Shown: positions 1 through 9,605, numbered from the stretch's first letter. The stretch is 64,000 bases of DNA from an uncultured Pelagibacteraceae bacterium (GCA_902516625.1 CABXYU010000002.1:26411-90410); one strand, 5' to 3'. Numbers and translations: made by a program. Notes: generated by a model not told the origin, from the sequence alone.

Positions 1-2
1 AG

Positions 3-401
3 AATGATCTGAGATCATTACCAAAAACTGTAAGATTACAAATTCTATTAGTTTTAAGTTTTATTTGGACGACTGTTTTTAGTTTATACGTATTTTCATA
101 TACAACTTTTGTATTTGGTTGGACTGGACTTTTTTTAGCTCACATAGGTTTAATATTCGCTGTGTATATGACATTTAAACATTTTCATAGGGCTGAAGAA
201 AATTCGGCTAGTGTTTTTAAAACAAAAAATTTTGACCCCTTTAAAATAATGGTACTTGTGTTTGTAATCGTATTTATATTTGTTTTTTCAAAAGGAATTG
301 AGGTGTTGACTAGTCCAAATCCATATTCTTACTCAATTCCATACGAAGGTTCATCTAAATCAGTATTTGAAAAATGGCTACCATTTAGTAAAGATAAGTA
401 A
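3..401 (+). CDS. Membrane protein, 5' end outside window (partial)
   Basis: Frame is open from the window edge (NDLRSLPKTVRLQILLVLSFIWTTVFSLYVFSYTTFVFGWTGLFLAHIGLIFAVYMTFKHF...) and continuous with the listed 162..401 ORF; hydrophobic segments. Confidence 0.6.
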   Translation, partial: NDLRSLPKTVRLQILLVLSFIWTTVFSLYVFSYTTFVFGWTGLFLAHIGLIFAVYMTFKHFHRAEENSASVFKTKNFDPFKIMVLVFVIVFIFVFSKGIEVLTSPNPYSYSIPYEGSSKSVFEKWLPFSKDK

Positions 402-781
402 TGCAAAATATAGCAAAAAATTTACAACTTATTTTAATGTGCATAATTTTAGTGAGCACTGTGATTGCTGTAGGCATAGAAATAAAAAAAATGTTTTTAA
501 ATCAATCAGTAACTTTAGCTGATCTTTTGTTGATGTTTCTATACTTAGAAGTGCTCGCAATGGTTAGAGTTTTTTGGGATCAGCAATCAATCAGTATCAC
601 GTTACCTCTATTGATTGCAATTACTGCTTTAGCTCGATTTATAATTCTTCAAGGAAAAGAGATGGATCCTGCAGCGCTTGTTTATGAAGCTGTTGCTATA
701 GTGCTTATTGCTGGAGCGATAGTAATTTTAAGACTAAGACACAGTGATAAACTAGGTCTAAAGAAAAAAAAATCAAAATAA
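401..781 (+). CDS. PsiE-family (phosphate-starvation-inducible E-like) membrane protein
   Basis: Four-TM pattern with LLMFLYLEVLAMVRVFW and ITALARFIILQGKEMDP, typical of PsiE family. Confidence 0.7.
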   Translation: MQNIAKNLQLILMCIILVSTVIAVGIEIKKMFLNQSVTLADLLLMFLYLEVLAMVRVFWDQQSISITLPLLIAITALARFIILQGKEMDPAALVYEAVAIVLIAGAIVILRLRHSDKLGLKKKKSK

Positions 782-787
782 TTTAGT

Positions 788-1927
788 ATGAATTTTGAAT
801 CTTCAAGGGCTAAGGCCTTAGACAAATTAAATTATTTTATAGAAAATAATCTTTCAGATTATTCTAAACTGAGAAATTTTGATTTCGGTCCTGAAAAAAG
901 AACAAATGTTTCTTGCCTATCTCCATACATTACTCATGGAGTTCTTTGTGAACAGGAAATTATTGAGAAATCTTTAAATAAATTTTCTTTTTCAAAAAAT
1001 GAAAAATTTATTCAAGAAGTTTTATGGAGAACATATTGGAAAGGTTGGTTAGAGTTGAGACCAAATGTTTGGTCGGACTATTTAATAGAATTAAACAAAG
1101 TTAGAGAAGAATTTAAAAATGATAAAAACTATCTTGCTGCAATTGAGGGCAAAACTAATATTGGATGCTTTAATAAATGGGTCAATGAACTTAAAAAAAA
1201 CAATTATTTACACAATCATACTAGAATGTGGTTTGCTAGTATTTGGATTTTCACTTTAGAATTGCCCTGGCAGCTAGGAGCAGAATTTTTTATACAACAT
1301 CTTTTTGACGGGGATGCTGCATCAAATACTCTTGGTTGGAGGTGGGTAGCTGGAATTCAAACACAAGGAAAACATTACTTAGCAAGCGAATGGAATATTA
1401 AAAAATTCACTAACAATAGATTTGATAATATTAATTTAAATGAAAACGCGCCTCCTAAAGTTTCAGAAAAAACTTACTCAATTGTCAAAAAAGATTTTAA
1501 TAACAAAAATATAGATAATAAGAACCTATTAGTTTTTGATAATAACCTCTCTTTTGAAAACACTGATTTTCAAAATCATAAATTTGAAAAAATTTACATA
1601 ATTTCAAATAAAAATGAAAATAGATCAATTAAACTTAGTGAAAAAGTTATTCAATTTAAATCTCTTTTAATTGATGATCAAAAACAGAGATTAAAAGTTC
1701 ATTCTATTGATTGCGAAGTAGTAGATATAAGTGAAATTAAAAATATAAGTGAAAGCATAATTGGTTTATATCCAACTGTTGGGGAAAACCTAGATTATTT
1801 AAATTCAAACAATTTAAAATTAGACTTTCTATTTAGAAAACTCGATCAATATTCTTGGCAATATTGTAATAAAGGCTTTTTTAATTTTAAAAATTATATT
1901 CCTAAAATAATTACAACTTTTAATTAG
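788..1927 (+). CDS. Short photolyase-like protein: FAD-binding photolyase/cryptochrome domain at the N-terminus plus an unassigned C-terminal domain
   Basis: SCLSPYITHGVL, WRTYWKGWLE, NYLHNHTRMWFASIWIFTLELPW, HLFDGDAASNTLGWRWVAGIQTQGKHYLA motifs of the photolyase FAD domain. Confidence 0.8.
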   Translation: MNFESSRAKALDKLNYFIENNLSDYSKLRNFDFGPEKRTNVSCLSPYITHGVLCEQEIIEKSLNKFSFSKNEKFIQEVLWRTYWKGWLELRPNVWSDYLIELNKVREEFKNDKNYLAAIEGKTNIGCFNKWVNELKKNNYLHNHTRMWFASIWIFTLELPWQLGAEFFIQHLFDGDAASNTLGWRWVAGIQTQGKHYLASEWNIKKFTNNRFDNINLNENAPPKVSEKTYSIVKKDFNNKNIDNKNLLVFDNNLSFENTDFQNHKFEKIYIISNKNENRSIKLSEKVIQFKSLLIDDQKQRLKVHSIDCEVVDISEIKNISESIIGLYPTVGENLDYLNSNNLKLDFLFRKLDQYSWQYCNKGFFNFKNYIPKIITTFN

Positions 1928-2145
1928 AACCACCTAAACATTCCAATAATTCCAGCTGTCGCATAAAAGAATTGCAAAAATAATATTCCTCTATGACCAC
2001 CCCTATAAGCCCAAATTCCAATTAAGATTGCAGATATAAGTAACAAGCAAAAACCAAAAAACTCTATACCAATATTCATAGCTACAAATATTGAATATAA
2101 TATTGCAGTAATAACCCCTGCCCATTCCAAAATTTTATTATTCAT
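1924..2145 (-). CDS. Small hydrophobic membrane protein, unknown function
   Basis: 73-aa ORF with 2-3 TM segments, start overlaps the stop of the neighbouring GATase ORF. Confidence 0.55.
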   Translation of the reverse strand: MNNKILEWAGVITAILYSIFVAMNIGIEFFGFCLLLISAILIGIWAYRGGHRGILFLQFFYATAGIIGMFRWF

Positions 2146-2861
2146 AAAAGTTTTTTAAAGTTACTGTAGAGAATCTTAGAATAATTATTCATATTTGTCA
2201 TATTATCTTTTGCAGATTGATCAAATTTCTCTAATGCTCCATCACCTAATTGATCCTCTAAAGCTTTTTTATATTCAGGCACACATCCCCATTCATTGAC
2301 CGTCGTATCTTTAATTTCGATATGAAATTGAATTCCGTAGGCATGATTTTGATATTTAAAAATTTGAAATTTAGTGATTGGGGATGAAGCTAACAAAGTA
2401 ACTTCTTTATTATTTTCTATTCCTTGGACCTCATATGAATGCCATTGCAAACTCATAATTTTATCAGGAAATTTAGAAAATAAATTATCTTGATTTTTTT
2501 CTTTGGTAAAATTTATATCCATCATGCCAATCTCAGCTGGACTCGATTTTACAACCTTGCCACCAATAACTTCACCTAATAACTGACAACCCAAACAAAA
2601 ACCTAAATAAGGTTTTTTTAAATCAACAACAAACTCTTTAATTCTTTTTTTTTCTTCAATTAACCAAGGATATTCTTTTTCCATATAAGTATCCATTGGA
2701 CCACCCATACAAAACATCCCATCAAATTTACTTAAATCATTTGGAATTTTCTCACCCTCGTCTAGCTCAATTGTAGTAAGATTTAATCCATCAGCCAACA
2801 TAAGATCTTTTATGTAACCAGGATCTTCAATTTTAATATGTTGTAAAATTATTATGTTCAA
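2142..2861 (-). CDS. Class I glutamine amidotransferase-like protein
   Basis: FDGMFCMGGPMDTYME, PYLGFCLGCQLLGEVIGGKV, YGIQFHIEI: Cys-His-Glu GATase motifs. Confidence 0.85.
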   Translation of the reverse strand: MNIIILQHIKIEDPGYIKDLMLADGLNLTTIELDEGEKIPNDLSKFDGMFCMGGPMDTYMEKEYPWLIEEKKRIKEFVVDLKKPYLGFCLGCQLLGEVIGGKVVKSSPAEIGMMDINFTKEKNQDNLFSKFPDKIMSLQWHSYEVQGIENNKEVTLLASSPITKFQIFKYQNHAYGIQFHIEIKDTTVNEWGCVPEYKKALEDQLGDGALEKFDQSAKDNMTNMNNYSKILYSNFKKLL

Positions 2862-2866
2862 TAACC

Positions 2867-2995
2867 TTAACTTAGCCTAGAACACTTCTTGGAACAATAT
2901 TTTACTCTCTCCCAATTTAATCTCCATTTCTTACGCCAAACAAAAGATCTTTTACAAACAGGACAAATTTTTGAGGGAAGATTTTGTTTTTTCAC
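2867..2995 (-). CDS. DUF2256-like zinc-ribbon mini-protein (42 aa, GTG start), not in supplied ORF track
   Basis: Hand translation: MKKQNLPSKICPVCKRSFVWRKKWRLNWERVKYCSKKCSRLS*; two CxxC/CxxxC pairs; GTG start overlaps the TAG stop of the upstream photolyase gene (TAGTG). Confidence 0.85.
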   Translation of the reverse strand: MKKQNLPSKICPVCKRSFVWRKKWRLNWERVKYCSKKCSRLS

Positions 2996-4485
2996 TAAAT
3001 AGTATTTTGCTTAATGAATTTATCTGCAGCAGATAAAATTAATTTTTTTCTCTCGGTTTTTATTTTATCAAAAATTCTTACCATCATTGAAAGTCTTGGA
3101 TTTTTTAAAAAAAATTTTCTATTTCGATCAATAAATCTCCAATACAATCCATCCATTGTGTTACACCACTCACCTTTTTTAAAATCCATCATTTTCATAA
3201 AATAAGCAGATCCACAGATATAGGGTTTAGTTGCAAAAATTCCCCCATCACTAAATAATCCCATTCCATAAACATTTGGAACCATTACCCAATCAGACGA
3301 ATCTACAAACATTTCCATGAACCATTTATAAACAAAAGTTGGTTTTATTTCACAAAGATTCATGATGTTAGATAAAATCATTAACCTTTCAATGTGATGA
3401 GACCATCCATGGTTTAAAGCATTCTTAATTGCATAATCAAGAGGAGGTAGTCCAGTTGTGCCTTCATACCAAGATTTTTTCATTTTTCTACTTTGTTTAA
3501 AAAAATTTCCAGTTTCCATTTCATTTGAATAATTTTGATAAATTCCTCTCATAAATTCTCTCCAACCAATTACCTGACGTACGTAACCCTCTAGTGAATT
3601 TAATCTTATCTTTTTACTTTTGTGGAATTCTAAAACTTTTTTAATAATAAATTCTGGAGTGATTAAACCCAAGTTAATGTATGGACTTAATGCACTATGA
3701 AATAAAACATTGTCTTTTTGATCAACAGCATCCTCATAATCTCCAAATAAATTTGATTTCTCTTTGATAAAAAAATTTAAAAGCTTAACAACATCATTAT
3801 ATTCAGTGGCGAACCAAAAATTATTAGTTTTGCCTGGGTGATCTTTAAATAATTTTTCAATAATTGGTTTTAACTTTTTAGTGTGATTAGTTTCATTAAT
3901 TTTTGGGAATTTTGGAATTGAAATATTTTTTGGTAATTTATTTCTATTATCTTCATCAAAGCTCCATTTACCTCCAATTGGGTTTCCATCTGAACCCATC
4001 AATATTCCTGATTTTTTTCTGACATCTTTATAAAAAGTTGCCATAAAAGGTTTTTTTGATTTGGATAGATATTGTTTAAATTCCTCTCTTGAATTTAAAA
4101 ACATTGGAGTTTGAATTATATTCCATTTTATTTTTTCCTTTTTGAGAAATTGATTTATTTTTTTTTCAAAAAATTTATCTTCAATTTCAAAACTCGAAAT
4201 CTCTTTAATTTTTTTTGAGCTAATTATTTTTTTTAATTTTTTTAAGTAATCATCTTTAAACTCTTTATCCTCAATTTTAATGTACTCTAATTTGAATTTA
4301 TCACTTTTAAGACTATCCGCGTATGAGCGCATTGATGACAAGAAAAGAAGTATTTTTTGTTTATGGTGTTTTTCGTATGTACACAATTGGTAATCTTCAG
4401 CCATAAAAAATAGGTGGTCTTTTTTGAAGCGGTCCAAGTATTTTGATGGAAATAATTGATTACCCAGTATAAAAAATAACTTCAT
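2995..4485 (-). CDS. Cryptochrome/photolyase-related protein (DPRP / FeS-BCP-like family)
   Basis: MKLFFILGNQLFPSKYLDRF, REFMRGIYQNYSNEM, GWSHHIERLMILSNIMNLCEIKP, WVMVPNVYGMGLFSDGGIFATKPYICGSAYFMKM. Confidence 0.85.
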   Translation of the reverse strand: MKLFFILGNQLFPSKYLDRFKKDHLFFMAEDYQLCTYEKHHKQKILLFLSSMRSYADSLKSDKFKLEYIKIEDKEFKDDYLKKLKKIISSKKIKEISSFEIEDKFFEKKINQFLKKEKIKWNIIQTPMFLNSREEFKQYLSKSKKPFMATFYKDVRKKSGILMGSDGNPIGGKWSFDEDNRNKLPKNISIPKFPKINETNHTKKLKPIIEKLFKDHPGKTNNFWFATEYNDVVKLLNFFIKEKSNLFGDYEDAVDQKDNVLFHSALSPYINLGLITPEFIIKKVLEFHKSKKIRLNSLEGYVRQVIGWREFMRGIYQNYSNEMETGNFFKQSRKMKKSWYEGTTGLPPLDYAIKNALNHGWSHHIERLMILSNIMNLCEIKPTFVYKWFMEMFVDSSDWVMVPNVYGMGLFSDGGIFATKPYICGSAYFMKMMDFKKGEWCNTMDGLYWRFIDRNRKFFLKNPRLSMMVRIFDKIKTERKKLILSAADKFIKQNTI

Positions 4486-4512
4486 AATTAAATATAACTA
4501 ATAAAATTTTTT

Positions 4513-5223
4513 ATGTCAGAAAAATATCTCATTTTTGGTGCGACAGGTTCAATCGGATCTAGTTTAGCCGAACAACTAGTAAACTCAGGAAATTCTGTTC
4601 ATTTAGTTGGAAGAAACGAAAATGAAACAAAAAGTATTTCTGAAAAACTTGGTTGCACTTTTACCATTGCTGATGTTTTAGAAGATGGATTTATAGAAAA
4701 GGTTAAAAATGATATTTCAGAGATAAAAGGTGTTGCTTATTGTGTTGGTTCAATAGATTTAAAACCTTTAAGAATGGTCAATGAAAATGATTTTAATAAA
4801 TGTATGAAATTAAACCTCTATTCAGCAGTTGAAGTTATTAAAGGTTATCAAGAAAGTTTAAAAAAAAATAAGGGTTCAGTTGTTTTGTTTTCAACAGTTG
4901 CAGCTCAAAGAGGATTTACTAACCATGCAATAATTGCTTCAACTAAAGCTGCAGTAGAGGGATTGACTGTTTCATTGGCAGCAGAATTTGCTCCAAACAT
5001 CAGAGTAAACTGTATAGCTCCTAGTTTAACAAATTCTAAAATTGCAGAACCAATGTTGAAAAATAAAGCATTAGCTGACGGAATAGCAAAAGCTCATCCT
5101 TTAAAAAGACTAGGTGAAGGAAGGGACTCAGCTTCACTTGCAAAATTTCTTATTACTGATGATAGTTCATGGGTTACTGGTCAGATTATAGCTGTCGATG
5201 GAGGAAGATCAAAATTATCTTAG
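4513..5223 (+). CDS. SDR family NAD(P)-dependent oxidoreductase
   Basis: GATGSIGSSLAEQL nucleotide-binding motif, VNCIAPSLTNSKIA, VTGQIIAVDGGRS. Confidence 0.9.
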   Translation: MSEKYLIFGATGSIGSSLAEQLVNSGNSVHLVGRNENETKSISEKLGCTFTIADVLEDGFIEKVKNDISEIKGVAYCVGSIDLKPLRMVNENDFNKCMKLNLYSAVEVIKGYQESLKKNKGSVVLFSTVAAQRGFTNHAIIASTKAAVEGLTVSLAAEFAPNIRVNCIAPSLTNSKIAEPMLKNKALADGIAKAHPLKRLGEGRDSASLAKFLITDDSSWVTGQIIAVDGGRSKLS

Positions 5224-5229
5224 CAAATT

Positions 5230-5532
5230 ATGTATATTGCAATGAATAGATTTAAAATTGTTCTTGGTAAAGAAAAAGAATTTGAAGATGTTTGGAAAAA
5301 TAGAGATACACATCTTGAAGGTGTTAAGGGATTTAAGAATTTTAATCTAATTAAAGGTGAAACTAATGAAAAGTATTCTCTTTATTCATCTCATAGTACA
5401 TGGGATTCAAAAGATGATTTTATAAATTGGACCAAATCAGAAGCTTTTAGACTGGCCCACAAAAATGCTGCTCAACACAGAGATTTATATTTAGGTCCAC
5501 CAGACTTTGAAGGCTTTGACGTAGTTTTTTAA
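5230..5532 (+). CDS. Antibiotic biosynthesis monooxygenase (ABM)-like protein
   Basis: MYIAMNRFKIVLGKEKEFEDVWKNRDTHLEGVKGFKNFNLIKG; dimeric alpha+beta barrel pattern. Confidence 0.8.
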   Translation: MYIAMNRFKIVLGKEKEFEDVWKNRDTHLEGVKGFKNFNLIKGETNEKYSLYSSHSTWDSKDDFINWTKSEAFRLAHKNAAQHRDLYLGPPDFEGFDVVF

Positions 5533-5537
5533 TAAAT

Positions 5538-6596
5538 ATGAAAATTTTTTTCATATTGTTAATCTTTATTTTTTCAAACATAGCTAGCGCGGAAAATCTT
5601 AATTTTAAAAAAATTGTAGACCTGAAAGATCCATGGGGATCAACTTTTATTGATGAAAACAATTTACTTATTACTGAAAAAGGTGGATTAATTAAATTAG
5701 TAAATATAAGTAACAAAAAAACAAATCTAATAAACCATAACCTAAATTTTCTTGAACACGGTCAAGGTGGTCTTTTAGATGTTATATTTAACGAAAATTT
5801 TGTTTATATTGCATATACTGAAAATAGAGGTGATTGGAAAACAAGCACCTCAATTGCAAAAGCAAAATTTGATAATAAAGAATTAATATTCACAAATATT
5901 TTTCAAGCAAACCCACCAATTGACTCTGGTTATCATTTTGGTTCCAGGTTAGCCATTAAAGATAATTTTCTTTTCGCTTCTGCTGGAGAACGAGGACAAG
6001 GAATGATTGCCCAAGATCCAACTAAACATCCTGGTAGTATAATAAGAATCAATTTGGATGGTAGTATTCCAAAGGATAATCCTAAATTTGAAGGTAAATC
6101 AGACTGGCTTCCAGAAATTTATCAAATAGGAATTAGAAATCCTCAAGGTCTTACACTCTCACCATTTGATAGAAAAATTTACATGAGTAACCATGGAGCA
6201 AAAGGTGGCGATTGGTTTGGTGAGGCAAAAAAAGGTGAGAATTATGGTTGGAAAATTTTAGGGTGGGGAGGAACTAATTATTCAGGCATTCCTATTGGAC
6301 CCAAATGGAAACCAGGTTTTACGAAAGCTCTACATTATTGGGTCCCTTCCATCGCCACGAGCGCAATAACTATTTATAAAGGGGAAGAATTTAGTGAGTG
6401 GAATGGACACGCTTTGGTTACTTCACTAAAAGATAAATCTCTCAGAAAATTGATTTTTGATGATTTATCTAATGTTAAAGAAGATATTATTTTCAAAAAT
6501 GAAATTGGAAGAATTAGAGATATACAAGTACACCCAAATAGTGGAAAAATATTTTTTTTAGCAGGAGATAGTTTGTGGTTAATGGAAAAAAATTAA
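5538..6596 (+). CDS. Exported PQQ-dependent sugar dehydrogenase-like (glucose/sorbosone dehydrogenase fold) protein
   Basis: Signal peptide; HGQGGLLDV, RIGIRNPQGL-like YQIGIRNPQGLTLSP, GKSDWLPEIY, GENYGW, HPNSGKIFFL. Confidence 0.82.
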   Translation: MKIFFILLIFIFSNIASAENLNFKKIVDLKDPWGSTFIDENNLLITEKGGLIKLVNISNKKTNLINHNLNFLEHGQGGLLDVIFNENFVYIAYTENRGDWKTSTSIAKAKFDNKELIFTNIFQANPPIDSGYHFGSRLAIKDNFLFASAGERGQGMIAQDPTKHPGSIIRINLDGSIPKDNPKFEGKSDWLPEIYQIGIRNPQGLTLSPFDRKIYMSNHGAKGGDWFGEAKKGENYGWKILGWGGTNYSGIPIGPKWKPGFTKALHYWVPSIATSAITIYKGEEFSEWNGHALVTSLKDKSLRKLIFDDLSNVKEDIIFKNEIGRIRDIQVHPNSGKIFFLAGDSLWLMEKN

Positions 6597-7648
6597 TCTA
6601 TTGTTTATTTATTTTAATTGGAATTATTTTTTATAATTGTTTAAGTATTGCAATGGAAAAACCTTATCATCATTTAGCAGATGGAACGTTTAGAAATCCA
6701 GAGGGTTCTCCAAAAAGAGACCCTAATGTAAAATGGTCTTACAAAATATTTAATCAAGAAAAAAAGAAACTTGATATGACTGTACCAAATGAACATGTCG
6801 TAGAGAAAGAAAAAGTTTTAGAGGACCTAAAAAAATATCAAGAGGATGATTATGTGGCTTGGATAGGACATGCTACATTTTTAATTAAGCTAGGTGAAAC
6901 TACAATAATTACAGATCCTGTTTTTTCAAAAAATGCAGGTCCTTTGATATTTGGTCCAAAAAGGTTTACCAAACCAGCACTGACACTAAAAGAAATTCCA
7001 AAGATAGATTTATTTTTACTAACTCACAATCATTACGATCACCAAGATATGTCTACAATAAGAAGATTTCCCTATAAAAATGCGAAAGTTTTACTCCCCT
7101 TAAAACTGGGAAAATATTTTAGAAGATATAATGATGTAAATGAAATGGACTGGTATGAGGAGATAAGAATAAACAAAGATTTAAAAATTACATTTCTTCC
7201 TGCTGTTCATTGGTCAAAGCGAAGTTTAACAGATACGAATAAATCTTTATGGGGAAATTTTTTAATTGATTATAACGGAAAAAAAATTTTATTTGCATGT
7301 GATACTGGAAAAGGAAATATTTATAAAGTTATTGGTAACAAATATGGGCCTATAGATTTAATATTCATTAATATTGGTGCATATAATTTTTATCCAATAA
7401 TGCCGCAAAAAGATAAATCAATTTACCATACAAATCCTGAAGAGGCATTATCAATTGCAAGAGATTTAAAAAGTAAAAAGGTAATTGGAATGCATTGGGG
7501 AACATTTGTTTTATCTCTAGAACCAATTATGGAGCCACCTAAACGCTTCAAAGATAATGCTGAAAAATATGGATTTAAAAAAGAAGATGCGATAATTTTT
7601 AAGATTGGTGAAATAAACTCACTTAAAAAATTATTAGGCTACAATTAA
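6575..7648 (+). CDS. MBL-fold metallo-hydrolase (NAPE-PLD/UlaG-like), N-terminal hydrophobic leader
   Basis: WIGHATFLIKLGETTIITDPVF, LLTHNHYDHQDMST, CDTGKG, GMHWGTF. Confidence 0.85.
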   Translation: MVNGKKLIYCLFILIGIIFYNCLSIAMEKPYHHLADGTFRNPEGSPKRDPNVKWSYKIFNQEKKKLDMTVPNEHVVEKEKVLEDLKKYQEDDYVAWIGHATFLIKLGETTIITDPVFSKNAGPLIFGPKRFTKPALTLKEIPKIDLFLLTHNHYDHQDMSTIRRFPYKNAKVLLPLKLGKYFRRYNDVNEMDWYEEIRINKDLKITFLPAVHWSKRSLTDTNKSLWGNFLIDYNGKKILFACDTGKGNIYKVIGNKYGPIDLIFINIGAYNFYPIMPQKDKSIYHTNPEEALSIARDLKSKKVIGMHWGTFVLSLEPIMEPPKRFKDNAEKYGFKKEDAIIFKIGEINSLKKLLGYN

Positions 7649-7656
7649 AAATTGTT

Positions 7657-9336
7657 ATGCAAAAAAGTTCTGAAATCTTATTTCAAAAAGGGATAGATCA
7701 TTTCAAAAATAAAAATTTTAAAGAATCAGAAAAATGTTTTGAGAATTTAAAGAATATTCTTCCTTCTAATAAAGATGTGCTTAAAAATTTAATAATCTGT
7801 TATTTTCATAATAAAAAATTTGAAAGTTGTGAAAAAACAATTGAGGAAATGTTTTCCCTTGGGAATAAGGAAAACAAATTCATTGAGCTTTTGCTTTTAA
7901 TACTTAAGCAACAAGATAAAGCTGATAAGATTTTAAAACTAATAGCCAAAGAAAAAAAGAACATTAACCCAAAATATAATTTGTTAGAGAAGTTTGAGAG
8001 ATCTGCGATTCCGATGTCTAACGAGGAATTAGATGATTTTAGACAAAAAACCTCAAATAAAGTTGACGGTGCTATTGCTGAGAATGCAATCAATTTAAAA
8101 ATAGACGAACACCTTTTAGACCCACCATTATTTTACTATTCATATGAAAAAAAAAATAATCTAGAACTTTCAAAAAAATTGCATATTCTAATAAGGAATT
8201 CATATCCTGAGCTTCAACAAAATTTTCAGATAGAGAATATTGAAAATAAGAAAATCAAAATAGGATTTATCTCAGAATTTTTTTTTAATCATACTATTTC
8301 AAAACTTTTTAAAGGATTAATCTTGGGACTTGATACCTCTATTTTTGATATAAATATTTTCTACTTAGATAACAACAAAGGGTTAGATCACGAATTTTTT
8401 GAAAATGAAAAAAAAAAACTTTTAAAAATCATTCCCTTACCAAAAGAGTTTAATAAAAAAGTTGATACGATTTTAAAAGAAAAATTAGATACAATTTTTT
8501 ACCCTGATATTGGTTTTTCTACTAAACTTTACTATTTAACTTTTTTAAGATTAGCTAAAATTCAAATAACATCATGGGGTCATCCTGAAACTACAGGTAA
8601 CCCAAATATTGATTATTTTTTATCTTCTAAACTTTTAGAAACAAATTTTGATAATGCTCAAAAACATTATTCAGAAAAATTATTATTATGTGATTTTTTG
8701 CCAATGTATTATTCAAAACCTACAATAAAAAAAATATCTGATGAAGATCTACAATCAAATAATATTTATTCATGTCCACAGACAATGTTTAAATTACATC
8801 CAGATTTTGATGAAATAATTTCAAGAATTTGCAAAGAAGATAAAAAAGCAAAAATTTATTTCATAAAAAGTAAAGAGGAGATTTTCTCAAAAAAAATTTA
8901 CAAAAGACTCAAAGAAAAAATGCCAAACTTTATAGATCAAGTAACTTTTATTAATAGTTTATCGGGTGAGGAGTATATCCATCATTGTGGCAGAGCTTCG
9001 GTCTTGCTAGATCCTCTTTATTTTGGAGCAGGAAATAGTTTTCATGAGTCAATGTTTTATGGAACTGCTACCGTAACTATGCCAACAAATTTTTTAAGAA
9101 GTAAAATCGTAGAAGGTGCTTATAAACAAATGGAAATTATTGATCCACCAATTGTTAAAACTATTGATGAATATGTTTCTTCAGCAATTAAATTAGCAAA
9201 TTTAAACCCAAAAAAAATATTAGAAAAAAAGAAATACTATGAAAATTGTGCAGATAAAAATTTATTTGAAAATGAAAAGGCTCTTAAATCGTTTCAAAAT
9301 ATACTAATTGAAGTATGTAAAAAAAATAAATCTTAA
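7657..9336 (+). CDS. TPR-containing GT41 (OGT/SPINDLY-like) glycosyltransferase
   Basis: N-terminal TPR-like helices; IKIGFISEFFFNHTISKL, ITSWGHPETTGNPNIDYFLSSKLLE, LLDPLYFGAGNSFHESMFYGTATVTMP. Confidence 0.75.
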   Translation: MQKSSEILFQKGIDHFKNKNFKESEKCFENLKNILPSNKDVLKNLIICYFHNKKFESCEKTIEEMFSLGNKENKFIELLLLILKQQDKADKILKLIAKEKKNINPKYNLLEKFERSAIPMSNEELDDFRQKTSNKVDGAIAENAINLKIDEHLLDPPLFYYSYEKKNNLELSKKLHILIRNSYPELQQNFQIENIENKKIKIGFISEFFFNHTISKLFKGLILGLDTSIFDINIFYLDNNKGLDHEFFENEKKKLLKIIPLPKEFNKKVDTILKEKLDTIFYPDIGFSTKLYYLTFLRLAKIQITSWGHPETTGNPNIDYFLSSKLLETNFDNAQKHYSEKLLLCDFLPMYYSKPTIKKISDEDLQSNNIYSCPQTMFKLHPDFDEIISRICKEDKKAKIYFIKSKEEIFSKKIYKRLKEKMPNFIDQVTFINSLSGEEYIHHCGRASVLLDPLYFGAGNSFHESMFYGTATVTMPTNFLRSKIVEGAYKQMEIIDPPIVKTIDEYVSSAIKLANLNPKKILEKKKYYENCADKNLFENEKALKSFQNILIEVCKKNKS

Positions 9337-9602
9337 CTATCTAATAATTTTTTTTTTGCTTTTTCAAATTCTTCCTGATTAAGAGCACCACTTTTATAAA
9401 GCTCATTAAGTTTTGTTAATTCACTGCTTAATTGATCACTATCAGGCAAATTTTCTTGCGGCTCGATTAAATCGTCACTCATATTTTCATCTGACTTATT
9501 TGCTTTTTTTGCACTAAAACCATTCATTATTGCTGAGCCACCTAAATAAAGAACAAAGCCTAATATAGGTATCACCAAACTAAAGAAAATTATTTTTTCC
9601 AT
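9333..9602 (-). CDS. SHOCT-domain membrane protein
   Basis: N-terminal TM plus LTKLNELYKSGALNQEEFEKAKKKLLDS. Confidence 0.75.
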   Translation of the reverse strand: MEKIIFFSLVIPILGFVLYLGGSAIMNGFSAKKANKSDENMSDDLIEPQENLPDSDQLSSELTKLNELYKSGALNQEEFEKAKKKLLDS

Positions 9603-9605
9603 AAA

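Noticed and set aside
3014-3205. 63-aa + strand ORF
   Set aside because: Shadow ORF within the photolyase-related gene on the - strand
5447-5716. 89-aa - strand ORF
   Set aside because: Overlaps two good + strand genes; no motif
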